Source: Parastagonospora avenae f. sp. tritici 18332-5 (lineage: Eukaryota; Ascomycota; Dothideomycetes; Pleosporales; Phaeosphaeriaceae). From it: a stretch of DNA of 64,000 bases. The position numbers and the translations under genes are program-made. Where the stretch lies: NCBI GenBank assembly GCA_022559985.1, contig JAFJTR010000010.1:496001-560000 (forward strand), written 5' to 3'. How positions within the stretch are numbered: position 1 is the first letter of the stretch; each line of letters starts with the position of its first letter. A model generated the notes under the pieces. The model had not been told where the DNA came from, ran no database searches, and worked only from the letters and a program-made list of their open reading frames with translations. Below, piece after piece: positions 1-10,747 of this stretch.

Positions 1-521
1 CAGAATGCACGACTGGACGAAACAGGTCGATGCTTACCTGGTTGTTGCGTAGGTAGGTCTGTGCTATCTACATACCCCGCAACTTACGGAGAACACTCGG
101 GGTCGTTCGAAAAGTCAAGTTATCGTGTCGTGTCGATTGGGTGCGTCCATTGCTTCAGAATGGTGGCGCTGGGAGCTGTGTTCAACATGAGAGTATCAAT
201 TTCATTGCGTTTCTAAAGCAAAATTTAGTGCGCTCTTGCTCACTCGACATTCGAAAAGTGAAGTCCAGTGGATTGGAATATAAATATCGTCCGGGACTCG
301 TAAGACGTTATCGATGTTTGACTCCATCGAAGTTGGCATCTCAAGAGGTGGGGTGATGCGCTAAGAAATGTGGCGTTACCTTCACGTTCCGTTCCTTATC
401 AGGAGATCGACGATCATCGGTCCGAATAGACCGCTGACGCACCGCAACAACGTGATCTGGTTACACGTCCGTTTTTGTCTCGACAGTAACGTGCTTGAGC
501 TCAACAGATTGGTAGAGGACA

Positions 522-527
522 TATAAA
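522..527 (+). promoter_or_regulatory. TATA-like box
   Basis: TATAAA lies about 270 bases upstream of the ATG of the first F-box-like gene, followed by a C/A-rich leader. It is a plausible core promoter element, seen by sequence match only. Upstream of it (1-521) I see no convincing gene; the short reading frame at 141-356 lacks any recognisable domain. Confidence 0.35.
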
Positions 528-794
528 GGCATCAGAGTTGAGGTTCTGTTCATTCCAAGCATCAGCAACCCAACACAACAGCCACTTCTATCATCCGATA
601 ACGAAGTGCATTACCCGATCCAGTCACAACATACATATACACAAATCAGACAACACAAACGTTCGAGGAAGAACAAAGTATTCACGAAAAACATACAACG
701 CATTGGGGACTTCGTTTACACATTCGTATCGCGATCAACGACAAACGTGAGCGCCCGGAACTTCACACCAGGAAAGAGTTCAAATCTGTCCAAC

Positions 795-1658
795 ATGGCC
801 GCCTACTACTACGCCGCACACTTCAACACTCCTCTCAATCAGACACCTCAGTCCCTGTACGCGTCTCAAAACCCGTTCGGCATCCCGTCGAACGCATCAA
901 ATCTCCCCATGTCGCCCGCCAAACCTCAGCAGCAACACCGCGCTACAAGCACAAACAGCGCAAGCACAATGGACAAGCAAGAAGAGTCCATCTTCTTCCG
1001 TTTACCAACTGAACTTCGTCTACAAATCTACGGAGAGCTTTTGTGCAAGAACACCGTCAGCAAGAAGCATCTCGTCGAATACGGCTACCGACACGAGCAC
1101 GAGGTTGGAGCACTCTACCCAGAGATACTCTCGACCTGCCGCAAAGCACACGATGAGGCAGTCGATCTTTTGTACACGACACACGTATTTTGTGCACATC
1201 AATCGCTCCTGACTTCGCTACCGCACCTTATCACCTCGGCTTCACCCGTCCTGTACCCAGCTGTCTTGTCCAAAATCAAGCGCTGGCATCTTACCATCCG
1301 TCTGGACACCGACCCACGTTTCACAACAGAACAAGCTACAGCGGCGTTTTCTGGCGCAGAGTTCCTAGACATTCGCGTTTGGCAGTCCATGTTTGACGGA
1401 GCTGATTCGTCAGTACTGAAGCTTTTCATGGGCGTCAGGGGCGTGAAAGTTGCGAGAGTGGGAGGCAGTGCGAATAAGGAGTTAGCACGGTGGCTGGAGG
1501 AGAGGATGATGAGTGAGAAAGAGGAGGACGAGGATACTTGCACCTGCGGGAATGAAAGTGGGATTGTAACATGTGGAGATTGTTCGAAAAAATTGGACAA
1601 GGATGCGCTAGGAAACTGGTTCGGACAGAGGAATGCGTGGCAGTTTGGAAATCGTTGA
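795..1658 (+). CDS. F-box-like (LPxELR) protein
   Basis: Single-exon gene of 287 aa. The reading frame is open further upstream but only from a GTG; the first ATG in frame is at 795, after a leader rich in C and A. Residues 1-55 are a low-complexity Ser/Gln/Pro segment. At about 60-75 follows the motif FFRLPTELRLQIYGELL, the short F-box-like helix found in very large Dothideomycete and Sordariomycete families, then a helical region with the usual 'CRKAHDEAVDLLY' stretch (imported from this family type: the old-colleague motif of an LxxCRxxxxEAxxLLY helix). The C-terminus is acidic and holds a Cys cluster (CTCGN, CGDC) that could bind a metal. Substrate adaptor for an SCF ubiquitin ligase is the usual guess for such proteins, but it is unproven. 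Two related LPxELR genes follow on the same strand. Confidence 0.75.
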   Translation: MAAYYYAAHFNTPLNQTPQSLYASQNPFGIPSNASNLPMSPAKPQQQHRATSTNSASTMDKQEESIFFRLPTELRLQIYGELLCKNTVSKKHLVEYGYRHEHEVGALYPEILSTCRKAHDEAVDLLYTTHVFCAHQSLLTSLPHLITSASPVLYPAVLSKIKRWHLTIRLDTDPRFTTEQATAAFSGAEFLDIRVWQSMFDGADSSVLKLFMGVRGVKVARVGGSANKELARWLEERMMSEKEEDEDTCTCGNESGIVTCGDCSKKLDKDALGNWFGQRNAWQFGNR

Positions 1659-1904
1659 AGGTGCTCATCCTTGATGAAGATACTACAGTGACAGGGAATA
1701 CTTGTTTTCTTACTTTAATGGGTATGGCTTTTCGGTTCTTTGTAGACCTTTGAACATTATGCAAGTTCTAAATCACTCTTGATTGCTGATGCTTTGATGT
1801 TGTTTGCCATGCCCATCTTCCGTACAAAGCAATGCATCTTAAATTTTCAACGTGACGACCATTCGTCGTGAGCAACAACTTACCTGTGCAGCCCCGATAT
1901 CATC

Positions 1905-2999
1905 ATGTCATCTCAGCCTCGCAGAAGCGCCAGGATTATTCAGAATGAGCAAAAAGAACGAGATGCATCCCGGCTTAGGACCTCTCTACATCCGGAACCA
2001 CCTCCAGACTCAAGTCCACCTCCAGCTTCACTGGCGACACTGCCAAATTCCTATTTTCTCGATCTGCCTGCCGAGCTTCGTAACGTGGTGTATGATTTAC
2101 TATGGCAGGCCAGGAACCGTGTCGCTGCCCGTCACAAACCTTCCAGATCAGGAATACTGGCATACTACGATGGTATGGTCCTCGATGAAAGCGACCTGCA
2201 CTCCGTGGAAGCTTTATGTGGAAGCTATGAAGACAAGATGTGGCGTCCAGGCCCCCGTGCTGGGCTACCGAAATGGCTACTTGTGAACAAGCAAATCCTG
2301 GCAGAAGGATTAGCACAGTTTCGACTCAAAGCGAGCTGGAATCTCTGGCGCTTGGAACCTCGGGACGACGATATATCAATACGTGCAAATATGAAGCCGG
2401 AAGATTTTCTCATGAGCCCAAGACATGCGAAAAAGATATGCATCGCGCGCATGCTGATAGAGAATCAAGGAGCAGATCGCTTCCAGACCTGGTTCAGGTA
2501 CGGCGGCGTTGTTAGGTTCATACTGCGTACAGACGACTACAGATGGCTCAACCGAGTGATCGAAGCACTTGGAGACTTGCCGAAAATCGAATCGCTCAGA
2601 ATTGCCATCGGCTGCCCTTACCTCGATTTCTCTCTCAAAAGAAAGATCATGAACAAAGACAATCCATTCAGGCTTTGTATGGAGTTGCCACGGCCATACG
2701 GCGCATTGATCCGTACCTGCACTTCCCTGGATAGACTTGAAGTGGAGGTATTTCAGTACAACGAATGCACATGGTCCGATGAGATCTTGGACTACGAATT
2801 CGTTGCCAAGGTTCGCCCTGTAATCAAATCGATAATGAAGGGCAGTGTATCTGAGATGGTGACAAGCACAGCAAACCCTCTCTTCAATAGAGATGGGTTT
2901 AAGCGCAGATTCGGGGACAGGCAGATACTTGATCATGTGCTGATCTACAAGAGAGAGACCGTAAAAGCTCATGAGAGAGGGAGTGGTTGCAGCCCATAA
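1905..2999 (+). CDS. F-box-like (LPAELRN) protein
   Basis: Single-exon gene of 364 aa starting at ATG 1905. Residues 1-45 are basic then Pro/Ser-rich; the F-box-like segment FLDLPAELRNVVYDLLW sits at about 51-67. A conserved block follows (GILAYYDGM, LPKWLLVNKQILAEGLAQF), which is shared almost word for word with the broken copy 600 bases downstream. The rest is a helix-rich region without a domain I can name. It lies 246 bases after the stop of the preceding F-box-like gene in the same direction. The role as a ubiquitin-ligase adaptor is family lore, not shown here; the protein may have another function. Confidence 0.75.
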   Translation: MSSQPRRSARIIQNEQKERDASRLRTSLHPEPPPDSSPPPASLATLPNSYFLDLPAELRNVVYDLLWQARNRVAARHKPSRSGILAYYDGMVLDESDLHSVEALCGSYEDKMWRPGPRAGLPKWLLVNKQILAEGLAQFRLKASWNLWRLEPRDDDISIRANMKPEDFLMSPRHAKKICIARMLIENQGADRFQTWFRYGGVVRFILRTDDYRWLNRVIEALGDLPKIESLRIAIGCPYLDFSLKRKIMNKDNPFRLCMELPRPYGALIRTCTSLDRLEVEVFQYNECTWSDEILDYEFVAKVRPVIKSIMKGSVSEMVTSTANPLFNRDGFKRRFGDRQILDHVLIYKRETVKAHERGSGCSP

Positions 3000-3494
3000 T
3001 ATGATACCAGATTTCTGGGACATGAACACCACACCTCGGGAGGCAAGGTGGGATAGAGTAGATTATCGATTAGAAAATAGCCAAATGCTACTCCTCCCCA
3101 CCAGGCGCCGGCAAACCTTCTGTCCGCCTTCATCTAATAAGTAGGGTCAAGAGGTAGCTAAGTCATGTAAGACTGGGCAGGATGTCTTCTATCATTAAAC
3201 ATATTAAGGCTTCTTTACAAACTCATAAGTGCGCTCCCAAAGACTATTATATCGCTTCATGTAGGTGCAGAGCGGACACGGAATTTGACGCTGTCCGATG
3301 TCCCTGTACGCAAATACAACCACATGAAATGTGCCTACCAGTAACTAACTCGTAGAGACAAGGAATTTCGATCGGACTGATTGCTGCTCGCAGTCAGCTG
3401 CTCAAAACAGACAAGATTAGTTACTTCAACCCAATCACCTGACTTTCCGCGCATCAGGTGCTCTCAGTCTTCAATTCCATGGCCATTGCTTGCT
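3000..3494. other. intergenic, no gene seen
   Basis: About 500 bases between the intact LPAELRN gene and its decayed copy. No open frame with a recognisable domain, no tRNA-like fold and no obvious repeat were seen. Confidence 0.5.
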
Positions 3495-4467
3495 ATGAGC
3501 AAGCAAGTCGAATCAGGCATATATTCAGGCCGAGACTCAGGTCCTGATAGGTCGCAACAAGACCTTCAAAGCGCGAATCTCCCCACGCAAATTGATGCCC
3601 GACTTCTTCGTCCTTCCTCTTGAGCTCCGGAATCAGGTCTATGATGAGCTGTGGAAACTAAACAACTGCGTCGCTGCCTACCACAAGTACACTGGATCAG
3701 GTATCCTCGCCTACTACGATGGCATGGATTTATCTATGCGTAGAGTAGAGCATACACTAGAAATCCATAGAATTAACGGAATTTGGTGTTCCTCACCCGG
3801 ACCCGACCTTCCCCAATGGTTGCTTGGAAACAAACAGATACTGAGAGAGGGTATGGAACAATTTCGTTTCAAGGCGGTATGGAATATTTGGCCTGTGAGA
3901 TCGTACGAGGACGTCACTCCATGGAAACACAAAGAAGACAACATGGTCATGTGCCCAAACTATGCCAGGTCAATTAGCCTTCGGCAGACCGGTTTCAGAT
4001 GCGAAAACATTTGTGGCTCTGTCACTGAATTCATATTGCCCGGGGCGATACAAGCCTGGCTTTGCAGGCTCATCTGGACTTTCGAAGGAGCATAACGACT
4101 CTGAGCATTCAAAATTGCCCTTGCCTCCCCAGGGCTTTGCCATCTCGCCTTAAATGAGCCCATGACTTTCGACTTTCGTTTTCCTTCTATACTGGCCGCC
4201 CTCGTCAACGCTTGCAAGACTTTGCATACGCTTGAAGTCGACCTGTTTCATTGGAAATACTCAGCGGAGTTCACAAGACACATCCTTGAAAAGGAGTGCA
4301 TCGAGCAATTTATACCATGCATTGCAGCATCATTGGGGCAGGAGTTCTCTGAAACTGTGACTAAGAGGCCGAGTACCGTTCAAAATTGGAGATTCTTTGG
4401 CAGGTTCATCAAGGGAAAGCTGCTGTTCGATCACAAGTTAGTCTACACCAGGAAACCGAAAGAGTAG
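3495..4467 (+). pseudogene. decayed duplicate of the LPAELRN F-box-like gene
   Basis: This segment repeats the order of the gene at 1905-2999. An N-terminal piece starts at ATG 3495 (MSKQ...), but the F-box piece (MPDFFVLPLELRNQVYDELW, ATG 3595) lies in the next frame, so a frameshift separates them. The shared blocks follow: GILAYYDGM, LPQWLLGNKQILREGMEQF. The frame then meets TAA at 4093 and TGA at 4102. Homology resumes in the same frame from about 4105 through TLHTLEVDLF, FIPCIAASL and LLFDHKLVYTRKPKE to a stop at 4465, matching DRLEVEVFQ, VRPVIKSIM and ILDHVLIYKRE of the parent. No GT...AG pair that I can find removes both stops and keeps the alignment. I call it a tandem-duplicate pseudogene. 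A shortened product from 3595 to 4095 remains possible. Confidence 0.7.
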
Positions 4468-5145
4468 CTTTAAAGGGAGCTAATCCTACAGGCATGAGGA
4501 GAACTCAGAGTGAGGAGGAGATCTCGTTGTTCGCTCCCAAGTTTATATTCAGCGACAGACCATCCGGAAGGAAATCCAAAATCTGGCATGTAATGTTGGC
4601 TGAGCTGCCATGATGCATTGCAACACATTGTGATGTGAATTGTGAACTGTTGATATTGCGATGTGCGAAGTGAGCGGCGCAGTTCACCTGGGCAATGCCT
4701 TGTTGCCGTACCCGCCGCCCAAAGCAAACCCTTCGCAAAGAAACCACGCCTCGTCCTGCACATTTCCCACCCGCCCGACCAACACCGCTCGGTCGCCGCG
4801 CCGCGTTCACAGGCATGGATCGCCATCTCCCAGCGAATGTCATGCAAGAATGTTGGTGTAGCCGCCGCATGCCCACTTTAACCGACGCAAACGCGCCGCA
4901 CCCCCGCAGGATTGACCGGCATGCTGGGTCGTCATCGCGAAATAGCAACTTCCCAACATCTGCTCAGCGCTTAGTGCTTGTACGGCACAGCAAGGCTGCA
5001 GAGTCTTAAGTGTGAAAGATACCTCTGTATGTAGCGGTACACTACCGCAGGCCGAATCAAATATTTCTACACTTTGCTCGTTCATTTGTCTTACTTGTTT
5101 CACGACCACCAGTCATTCACCACATCAACTCTACATACCTTTAAG
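4468..5145. other. intergenic, promoter of secreted-protein gene
   Basis: Contains overlapping short frames on both strands (4505-4948, 4661-5009) that look like GC-rich chance frames: no domains, no shared start. The last 100 bases are pyrimidine-rich with CACCAC and CACATCAAC repeats, the usual leader composition before a fungal ATG. Confidence 0.5.
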
Positions 5146-5743
5146 ATGCACAACGCGCTGGCCGTCCTTTGCTCTACCCTCTTCTTCTTCTTTAGCACAT
5201 CAACTTCGGCTCTCTTCTTGCCGCAGTTCCGCCTCAGTACATCGGAGCCAACGAGCTCAGAAGCCGCAAACAAGTGCACATTCAACTTGTGGCATAAGCA
5301 ACTCATCACTGCCGACGCGAAGACGAATTACATCCAGCTCAATGATATCAAAGACAACACCAATAGCATAGTCATCGACATAGCAGCCCTGCGACCGGTG
5401 ACGGAGCGCAACAGCTACTCTCGAATTTCTGCTCATCAGGTCTTCGCCGTCGAGGGGCTGTTGGACAACACGAACTTGACCATTAGTGGCTACGATGATG
5501 TCGATCAAGTAACATTTGCGCACGACGGCATTGTTTTCTCTAGCGAGGAGTCCAAGAATTTCGAGAATGCGTCATGTGTTGCTGGCGCATGGGACAGTGT
5601 GGTATCTGGCGTCGGCTCGCGGGTAAGTCTCGACCTGTCATCATTGACGTCGAACAATACTAAGCATCACGTAGGAAAGGAAGCTACAATGCGCATTCCC
5701 GTGTGCAGCGATCGACGAAGACGTAATCAGTGAACTGCGCTGA
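5146..5743 (+). CDS. small secreted protein, two exons
   Basis: Exons 5146-5622 and 5675-5743; the intron (5623-5674, GTAAGT...GTAG, with a TACTAAG branch site) is inferred. Spliced product 181 aa; reading through the intron would give 195 aa with a basic tail. Residues 1-24 form a clear signal peptide (MHNALAVLCSTLFFFF... followed by STSA). The mature part starts with a conserved-looking KCTFNLWHKQ block and has four cysteines in the spliced form (KC, NASC, LQC, FPC), which fits two disulfides. Splicing adds the last two cysteines, which supports the intron. NLT, NAS and similar sites could be N-glycosylated. Such proteins are common secreted proteins or effector candidates in plant-associated Dothideomycetes; the function is unknown. 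Confidence 0.75.
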
Positions 5744-6868
5744 GGCTACGACGTTGGTTTCGTTTCGTTTCTAGCAAAAGTTAGCGTATGATGTCCGGAC
5801 ACGGCCTCCACACTCAACGTACAACATGATAACCTTTCTAAGAAGGTCTATCGGTGACAGGAGCGCTGGACTCATGTCACCTACTGTTGACGCACCCGTA
5901 GCTGCATCAAGTACATTGGGCTGCGCACACACAGCCGCAAGCCGCCGTCAGGCTTCCGCTATCAAACCACCGTTCTTCGCGGGCAAACCTTATCCTATTA
6001 TTCTACTTCTGCCCAAACCATCCAACAAGCATTTCCCCAGTGTCGTTGAGTGAGTTAAATCTTGTCGCATTTTTAGAAACAATGAACTTCGTGCCTTGCC
6101 AAGTCCGCCCAACAACAGTATCGCCGAGCGGCATTCATGCTCGCACGAATCCATCGCCATCAGATAAACAGGCCTCGCACAAGTTACCCACAAAAGGATG
6201 GCTCAGCGGATAGACCCGCAATGCCACATCTGTCGGTGGCATGAATCCGATTCCACCATTATGCCGCACGACCTCCCACCGGGGCGCTGGTAAGCTGTGC
6301 TAGGTCAAACTTGATTTTGAAGTCGGGTACCTGCAGATCAGTGTCTAATCTTTTGCACTTGCCACTGAGGCCGCAAGAGAAGGAGGAAACAATTGTCACT
6401 AATTTTGCCGTTGTTGGTTTCATTGCGGACCAAACATGTGGTGTTTCATGTCCCGCTTAAGGTCCTTTCGGCACTTGTTTTGAGGACAGGGGCCAATGAG
6501 CGCGAATCGGAGAGTTGCAAATGCTTCCTCAGGGTCGGGGATCGGGAGATGGAGAACGGGCATTCGGGAGGATTGTTTTATGCAGGTGGGATGCGAAGGA
6601 GATTGTTGTGGTCTGATGGGGAGATGTGTGCCTGATGAGGGTTGAGGTGTGGCGCGTAGAATAGATGGTGCCGGAGGACGAAAAATGTCGGCGGACAGAA
6701 TGACAAGGACGAAACAATTAACATGATATTTGATGAAAATCGTAATTAATTCGTGATTTGGAGTACTGATGCACTGCTCTATGGAAGCCATGTCATGTCA
6801 TAATTATCCTTAAACGCCGTTGTTTGTGCAGACGGCCACCCGTACCGGAAACAAAGCAAAGAAAATGG
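5744..6868. other. intergenic, no supportable gene
   Basis: About 1.1 kb between the secreted-protein gene and the 3' end of the glycine-zipper gene. Short frames at 5826-6053 (+) and 6420-6791 (-) have no domain, no intron logic and oppose each other. I see nothing else in it. Confidence 0.45.
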
Positions 6869-7545
6869 CTACCAGCGACCATTGCCGTGCTTGGGCTTCT
6901 TGTGCTTGTCCTCGAGCTTGGATCCAAGAACAGCGCCTGCTATGGCACCAATAATGCCATGGCCACCCATCTTGTTGCCACCGAAGTAGCCAGCGGCACC
7001 ACCTCCCAGAGCGCCCATCATGCCTCGGTCGCCCTCAGCCTGAGCATTGGGGTCCGTAGATCCGTAGCCGGGAGCTCCAGGCTGGCCGTATGGAGCAGCA
7101 TGATGTTGGCCTTGAGGGTACTGATCGGCTGAGTATGCGCCTTGTTGCGGGAACTGGTTCTGTGGCTGAGCACCTGGGTAACCTCCTTGTTGCTGTTGGC
7201 CATAGTAACTAATATACTAGTCAGTTGTTTATTCTAGTGACCGAAAATCGTCTGCATGACTAACCCTTGCTGCTGCTGGTCATATGGGGCTACTTGCTGA
7301 CCATGCTGGAATCCGCCATGAGCTGGTGCGCCATATTGCTGGTTGTAGCTGCCCTGGTCGTAACCCTGTTGGGCCGGGTAGGGGCTTTGTGACTGCTGGG
7401 GAGGATAACCAGGTTGTTGGTAACCGCTCTGGTCATAGCCACCTTGCTGAGGAGGGTATGGGCTATGTGACTGTGGCGGGTACTGTTGGTTGTACTGAGG
7501 CGCACCGTACTGGCCTCCGTTGTACTGATCGTAAGGGCCAGACAT
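6869..7545 (-). CDS. Gln/Tyr/Gly-rich glycine-zipper protein
   Basis: Read on the minus strand: exons 7545-7265 and 7208-6869, intron 7264-7209 (GTTAGT...TTAG, 56 nt); 206 aa. The first two thirds are a low-complexity Gln/Tyr/Pro/Gly segment built from repeats such as PPQQGGYDQ, GYPPQQ and SPYPAQQGYDQ. The C-terminal third has GMMGALGGGAAGYFGG, then GIIGAIAGAVLGSKLED, the alternating-Gly pattern of glycine-zipper (Rick_17kDa/2TM-type) domains, and ends in a Lys/His-rich tail (KHKKPKHGNGRW). Fungal proteins of this make-up are common and unstudied. The Gln/Tyr-rich part is prion-like in composition, and the glycine zipper can insert in or pack against membranes; the role is an inference. The exon junction restores one continuous repeat (QQQQG|YYGQQQQGG), so the gene model is firm. 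Confidence 0.85.
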
Positions 7546-9165
7546 TGTGATTGAAATGTGTTGTAGGCTGATATCGTAGGTGAGATACTACAAGCAGTCG
7601 TTCTTTGTATTCTAAGTTGAGGGGCGACGTTGATGAGGGGTAGTCGGAAGGCAAGGGTGACGTAAGTTGTGCTTGAAGGGCAAACGTTGAGTCGTAAGGT
7701 GACGACAAGAACAACGAACCGGCGAAAGCAGATCTTATATCATTCACGCGCGATTTTCACCGGTGCTATCGGCATCCAAATTGTCCTGATGACTGACCTT
7801 CTCCACCGCTGCTTCGAAGGCGCAGCAGATCACGGCGCGTCGAGCTGTGCTCAGCCTCAGCCAAAGAAAGGTACTGCCACGGATTTCACCGGCTACGACG
7901 GCCTCTAAGGACGACGAACGGCCAAGTTATATCCGCACCTCAAACCAAACGTAGTCAGCCCTGCCGAGCTACGAGCAGCTTTGCTCGAAAACGGCCGCAC
8001 TCTCAAAATATTATCAACAGAATGCGAAAAAGGCATTCATGCGACTGATGAGCCTTCTACACACTGCCGGTAAAGTCTGCACTGCGCCAGGATACCAGGC
8101 TTTGGGCTCGCCTTAGGTCGTTCAGGAAACGATATGTTCCGTCCTCAGATACTGTGCGAAACATCTTGTGCTTCTTGCTCATGGTTAGCACCCTCTACGA
8201 TTCGGCCGGATCTTCACATCGCGTCTCCACGACTCCGAAGCTGCGGCGATGTGTTGCCGAGAGGCTTGTGAGTTAGCGTCTAGAGGCGCCATCAGAGGCG
8301 CAGCGACGAACCATACCGTGCGAAAGTGTGGCGCTACGCATCGTCATCAAGGCGGTTCAATCCGTGGCAAGGCGTAATCCGCGCAATTTCATTGTGTACA
8401 AGAGATGCTATGCGGGGAACGCTGGGCGTGTGCGGCAGTCCCTCCTTCGAATTTGATGTCGGACCCGAACAGTTTATTGCTGAGGAGCCAACAAGTCTCA
8501 CGATGTTCCCCTGTGGCTTTTGGCTCCCCTGGAGCTAGGCCAAGCGGGCGCTGAAACGCCCCAGGTGCCCTGAGACAACTCCCAGACAAGCTCTCGCGAT
8601 CGGCAACCCACTTGGGCGTCATAACACTGTCTCTCTTACTGCATCTAGACTTACTATGCTTGTAAAGACGCATAAGTCTACTGCATACAGGTTTTCGATA
8701 GCGCAGAGAGAACCTAATTGTGCCAAATTGCTCGTAGCCGCATGCCTCCCTCTTGCCTTGTCGAGACCTCAAACCGACATGGGACCAGAAGCGACTCACC
8801 CCTAGCGTCATTCATGCGGCATCTCAAATGCTCCCCTCGGCGCAATCGCATGAACCTGTCTCGTCCTCAGCGTTCGCCGAGCCTTTTTCGCTGCGTACCT
8901 GCTGACTTTCGTTCCTTCCTGTCTTTCGTTCTGCAGCGGGCTGCTGTTGCTAATCCTTTTTCCTTTCCGTTCACCGTCGACGTTCCTTAACAACTTCAAC
9001 AACTGGTCACGGTCCTGGCAGGCTTAGGACCGTCTTACATCACTGGGCTTGGGAATTCGATATCGCTGGACGACTTGCAGATGTATTTTGGTGGAGCACT
9101 TGGAAGGCCGTAGGACTGCGAGGGGTCCGCCCTACCGATATCGAACACGACCAATTCTGGACGCA
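7546..9165. other. intergenic, divergent promoter region
   Basis: 1.6 kb between the glycine-zipper gene (-) and the membrane-protein gene (+). Frames at 8389-8811 (-) and 8718-8990 (+) show no family features. The stretch 8880-9000 is pyrimidine-rich and is probably the promoter or leader of the + gene. A perfect GGTCCT...AGGACC inverted repeat with a 9-base loop occurs at about 9011-9031; its meaning is unknown. Confidence 0.4.
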
Positions 9166-10747
9166 ATGCCTGCATCATGGCAACGACGGGGAGAGGATCG
9201 CGTGGACTATGTTGTAGTTGAAAGAGACGGCGTGGATGGCCAGCGAGAGGCTGTCGGTATTGAGATTGGAGATCCAACACCGACTGTACGTCGCAGGTTC
9301 CGCCGCTCTCTCGCCAAACGACAAATGCCAGCGCCCACACCCACACCGATGGATGATGATTCGGACGACGACAGTGACCTTGAGGATGCACTCGAAAGCC
9401 TCATGCCCACGAGCCGACCTTTCACCATACCCAGCGCTACTCCAACTGGTCTCTCTGCTGTAAGATTATTTGGGACAACAAGACAGTACACATAACTAAC
9501 AAAAGCAGCAACCTGTCTCGACAACCTTACCCGGCACTCGACCCATTGAAACTCCTGCAAGAAAAGGCCCTGCACCAACAGAGACCACACCTTCGGCTTT
9601 GCTATCCGGTCCTGGTTCAATCTCGAATGACCCGAGTTCCGACCGTCAGGGAGGAATTTCTCAGACCACCGAGCATCTACTCATCGCTGCTGGCTCAATC
9701 GGTATGACCAAAACTACTATAAAGACGAATCATTACTCACATGTACTAGGTGCGACCATTGTCATTGTTATGATCATACTGGCTTTCTACACCATGCGCA
9801 AGCGTGGCTTGACCATCTCAGATGTTATTCAAAACAGCAAAGCATCACTTCGACAGCGCGGTGGCCCACCTCCGCCTCCGAAGTATGGCATGGACACGAA
9901 AAAATCATTTGACGACTACTCGTATGCTGGAAACGATGTGTATCCTCCAGGAAGGGCTGCAACAAACAGTCGATCTGGATCGCTCGGTACACTGAAACCG
10001 CTACAGGCCCTTGGACGCAGCGACAGCTTCAACCAAATGGGCTTGAACAAGAGCAACGCCAACAACCAAAGCTTCATTCTGGACCCAGCACCACCATCAC
10101 GGCAAAACTCACATCGTCGAGACATCAGCGACACACCATCGTCACCCGTTCTTCCAATTCAATCTATGCGCCGCAGTGACTCAACCCACAACACGCGGTC
10201 CCTACGTGACGAAGAAGAAGCCCTGGACTACTACGAGACAATGCCCCACCAACAGTCCTCTGTGCCTGCACCCCCCACCTTCCGGCAATTTCTCTCCAAC
10301 CGGCCCTCTGCATCCCAACGCCCCGGCCTCGGCGGTGGCATGGCCTCGCGCTTCAGCTGGACCAACTCCAACGCACCACAGACACCCCACGACCCATCGC
10401 GCGACACCGCCATTGCGGGTCCCGGCCGCGACAGCTTCATGACGCAGCGCTCGTCCGTCCCGCGCTTCCGCACCATCGACAGCTGGGTCAACCAGCAATC
10501 CACACGCATCGAGGAGCAGAAGCTCAAGCAGCAGTTCCGCATGACGCAATCGACCACCTACAGCGACGAAGACAGCGTGCCAGAGATGCCGCGCGTCCCG
10601 TCCACGCTGAGCAAGGAAGTCAAGCACGCGCGCCATGACACCGTCGACACGGCGCCGATTTTCAAACAGCACCCTGGCACGGAGGTTAGGTTTAGCACGC
10701 GCAGCACGGTGCCGAGCGAGGTGTTGGAGACGCGTGTGAGGCTGTAG
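9166..10747 (+). CDS. single-pass membrane protein, Ser/Pro-rich
   Basis: Three exons: 9166-9459, 9509-9701, 9750-10747; introns 9460-9508 (GTAAGA...GCAG) and 9702-9749 (GTATGA...CTAG). Product 494 aa. ATG 9166 is the first in frame; no N-terminal signal peptide is visible, so an upstream exon may be missing. Residues 1-160 are acidic and then Thr/Ser/Pro-rich (an outer-side mucin-like segment is plausible). A single TM helix at about 163-178 (ATIVIVMIILAFYTM) is stopped by MRKRG. The remaining 300 residues are a low-complexity cytoplasmic tail with PPPPPK, many SxxS and RSDS-type phosphosites and R-S-x-P motifs. This layout resembles fungal 'glycophorin A-like' or Mid2-like sensors, but no domain can be named. 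The second intron is 48 nt, in phase and without a stop. Confidence 0.75.

Noticed and set aside
8389..8811. 140-codon minus frame
   Set aside because: Cys/Arg/Ser-rich chance frame without domain, start context or intron logic.
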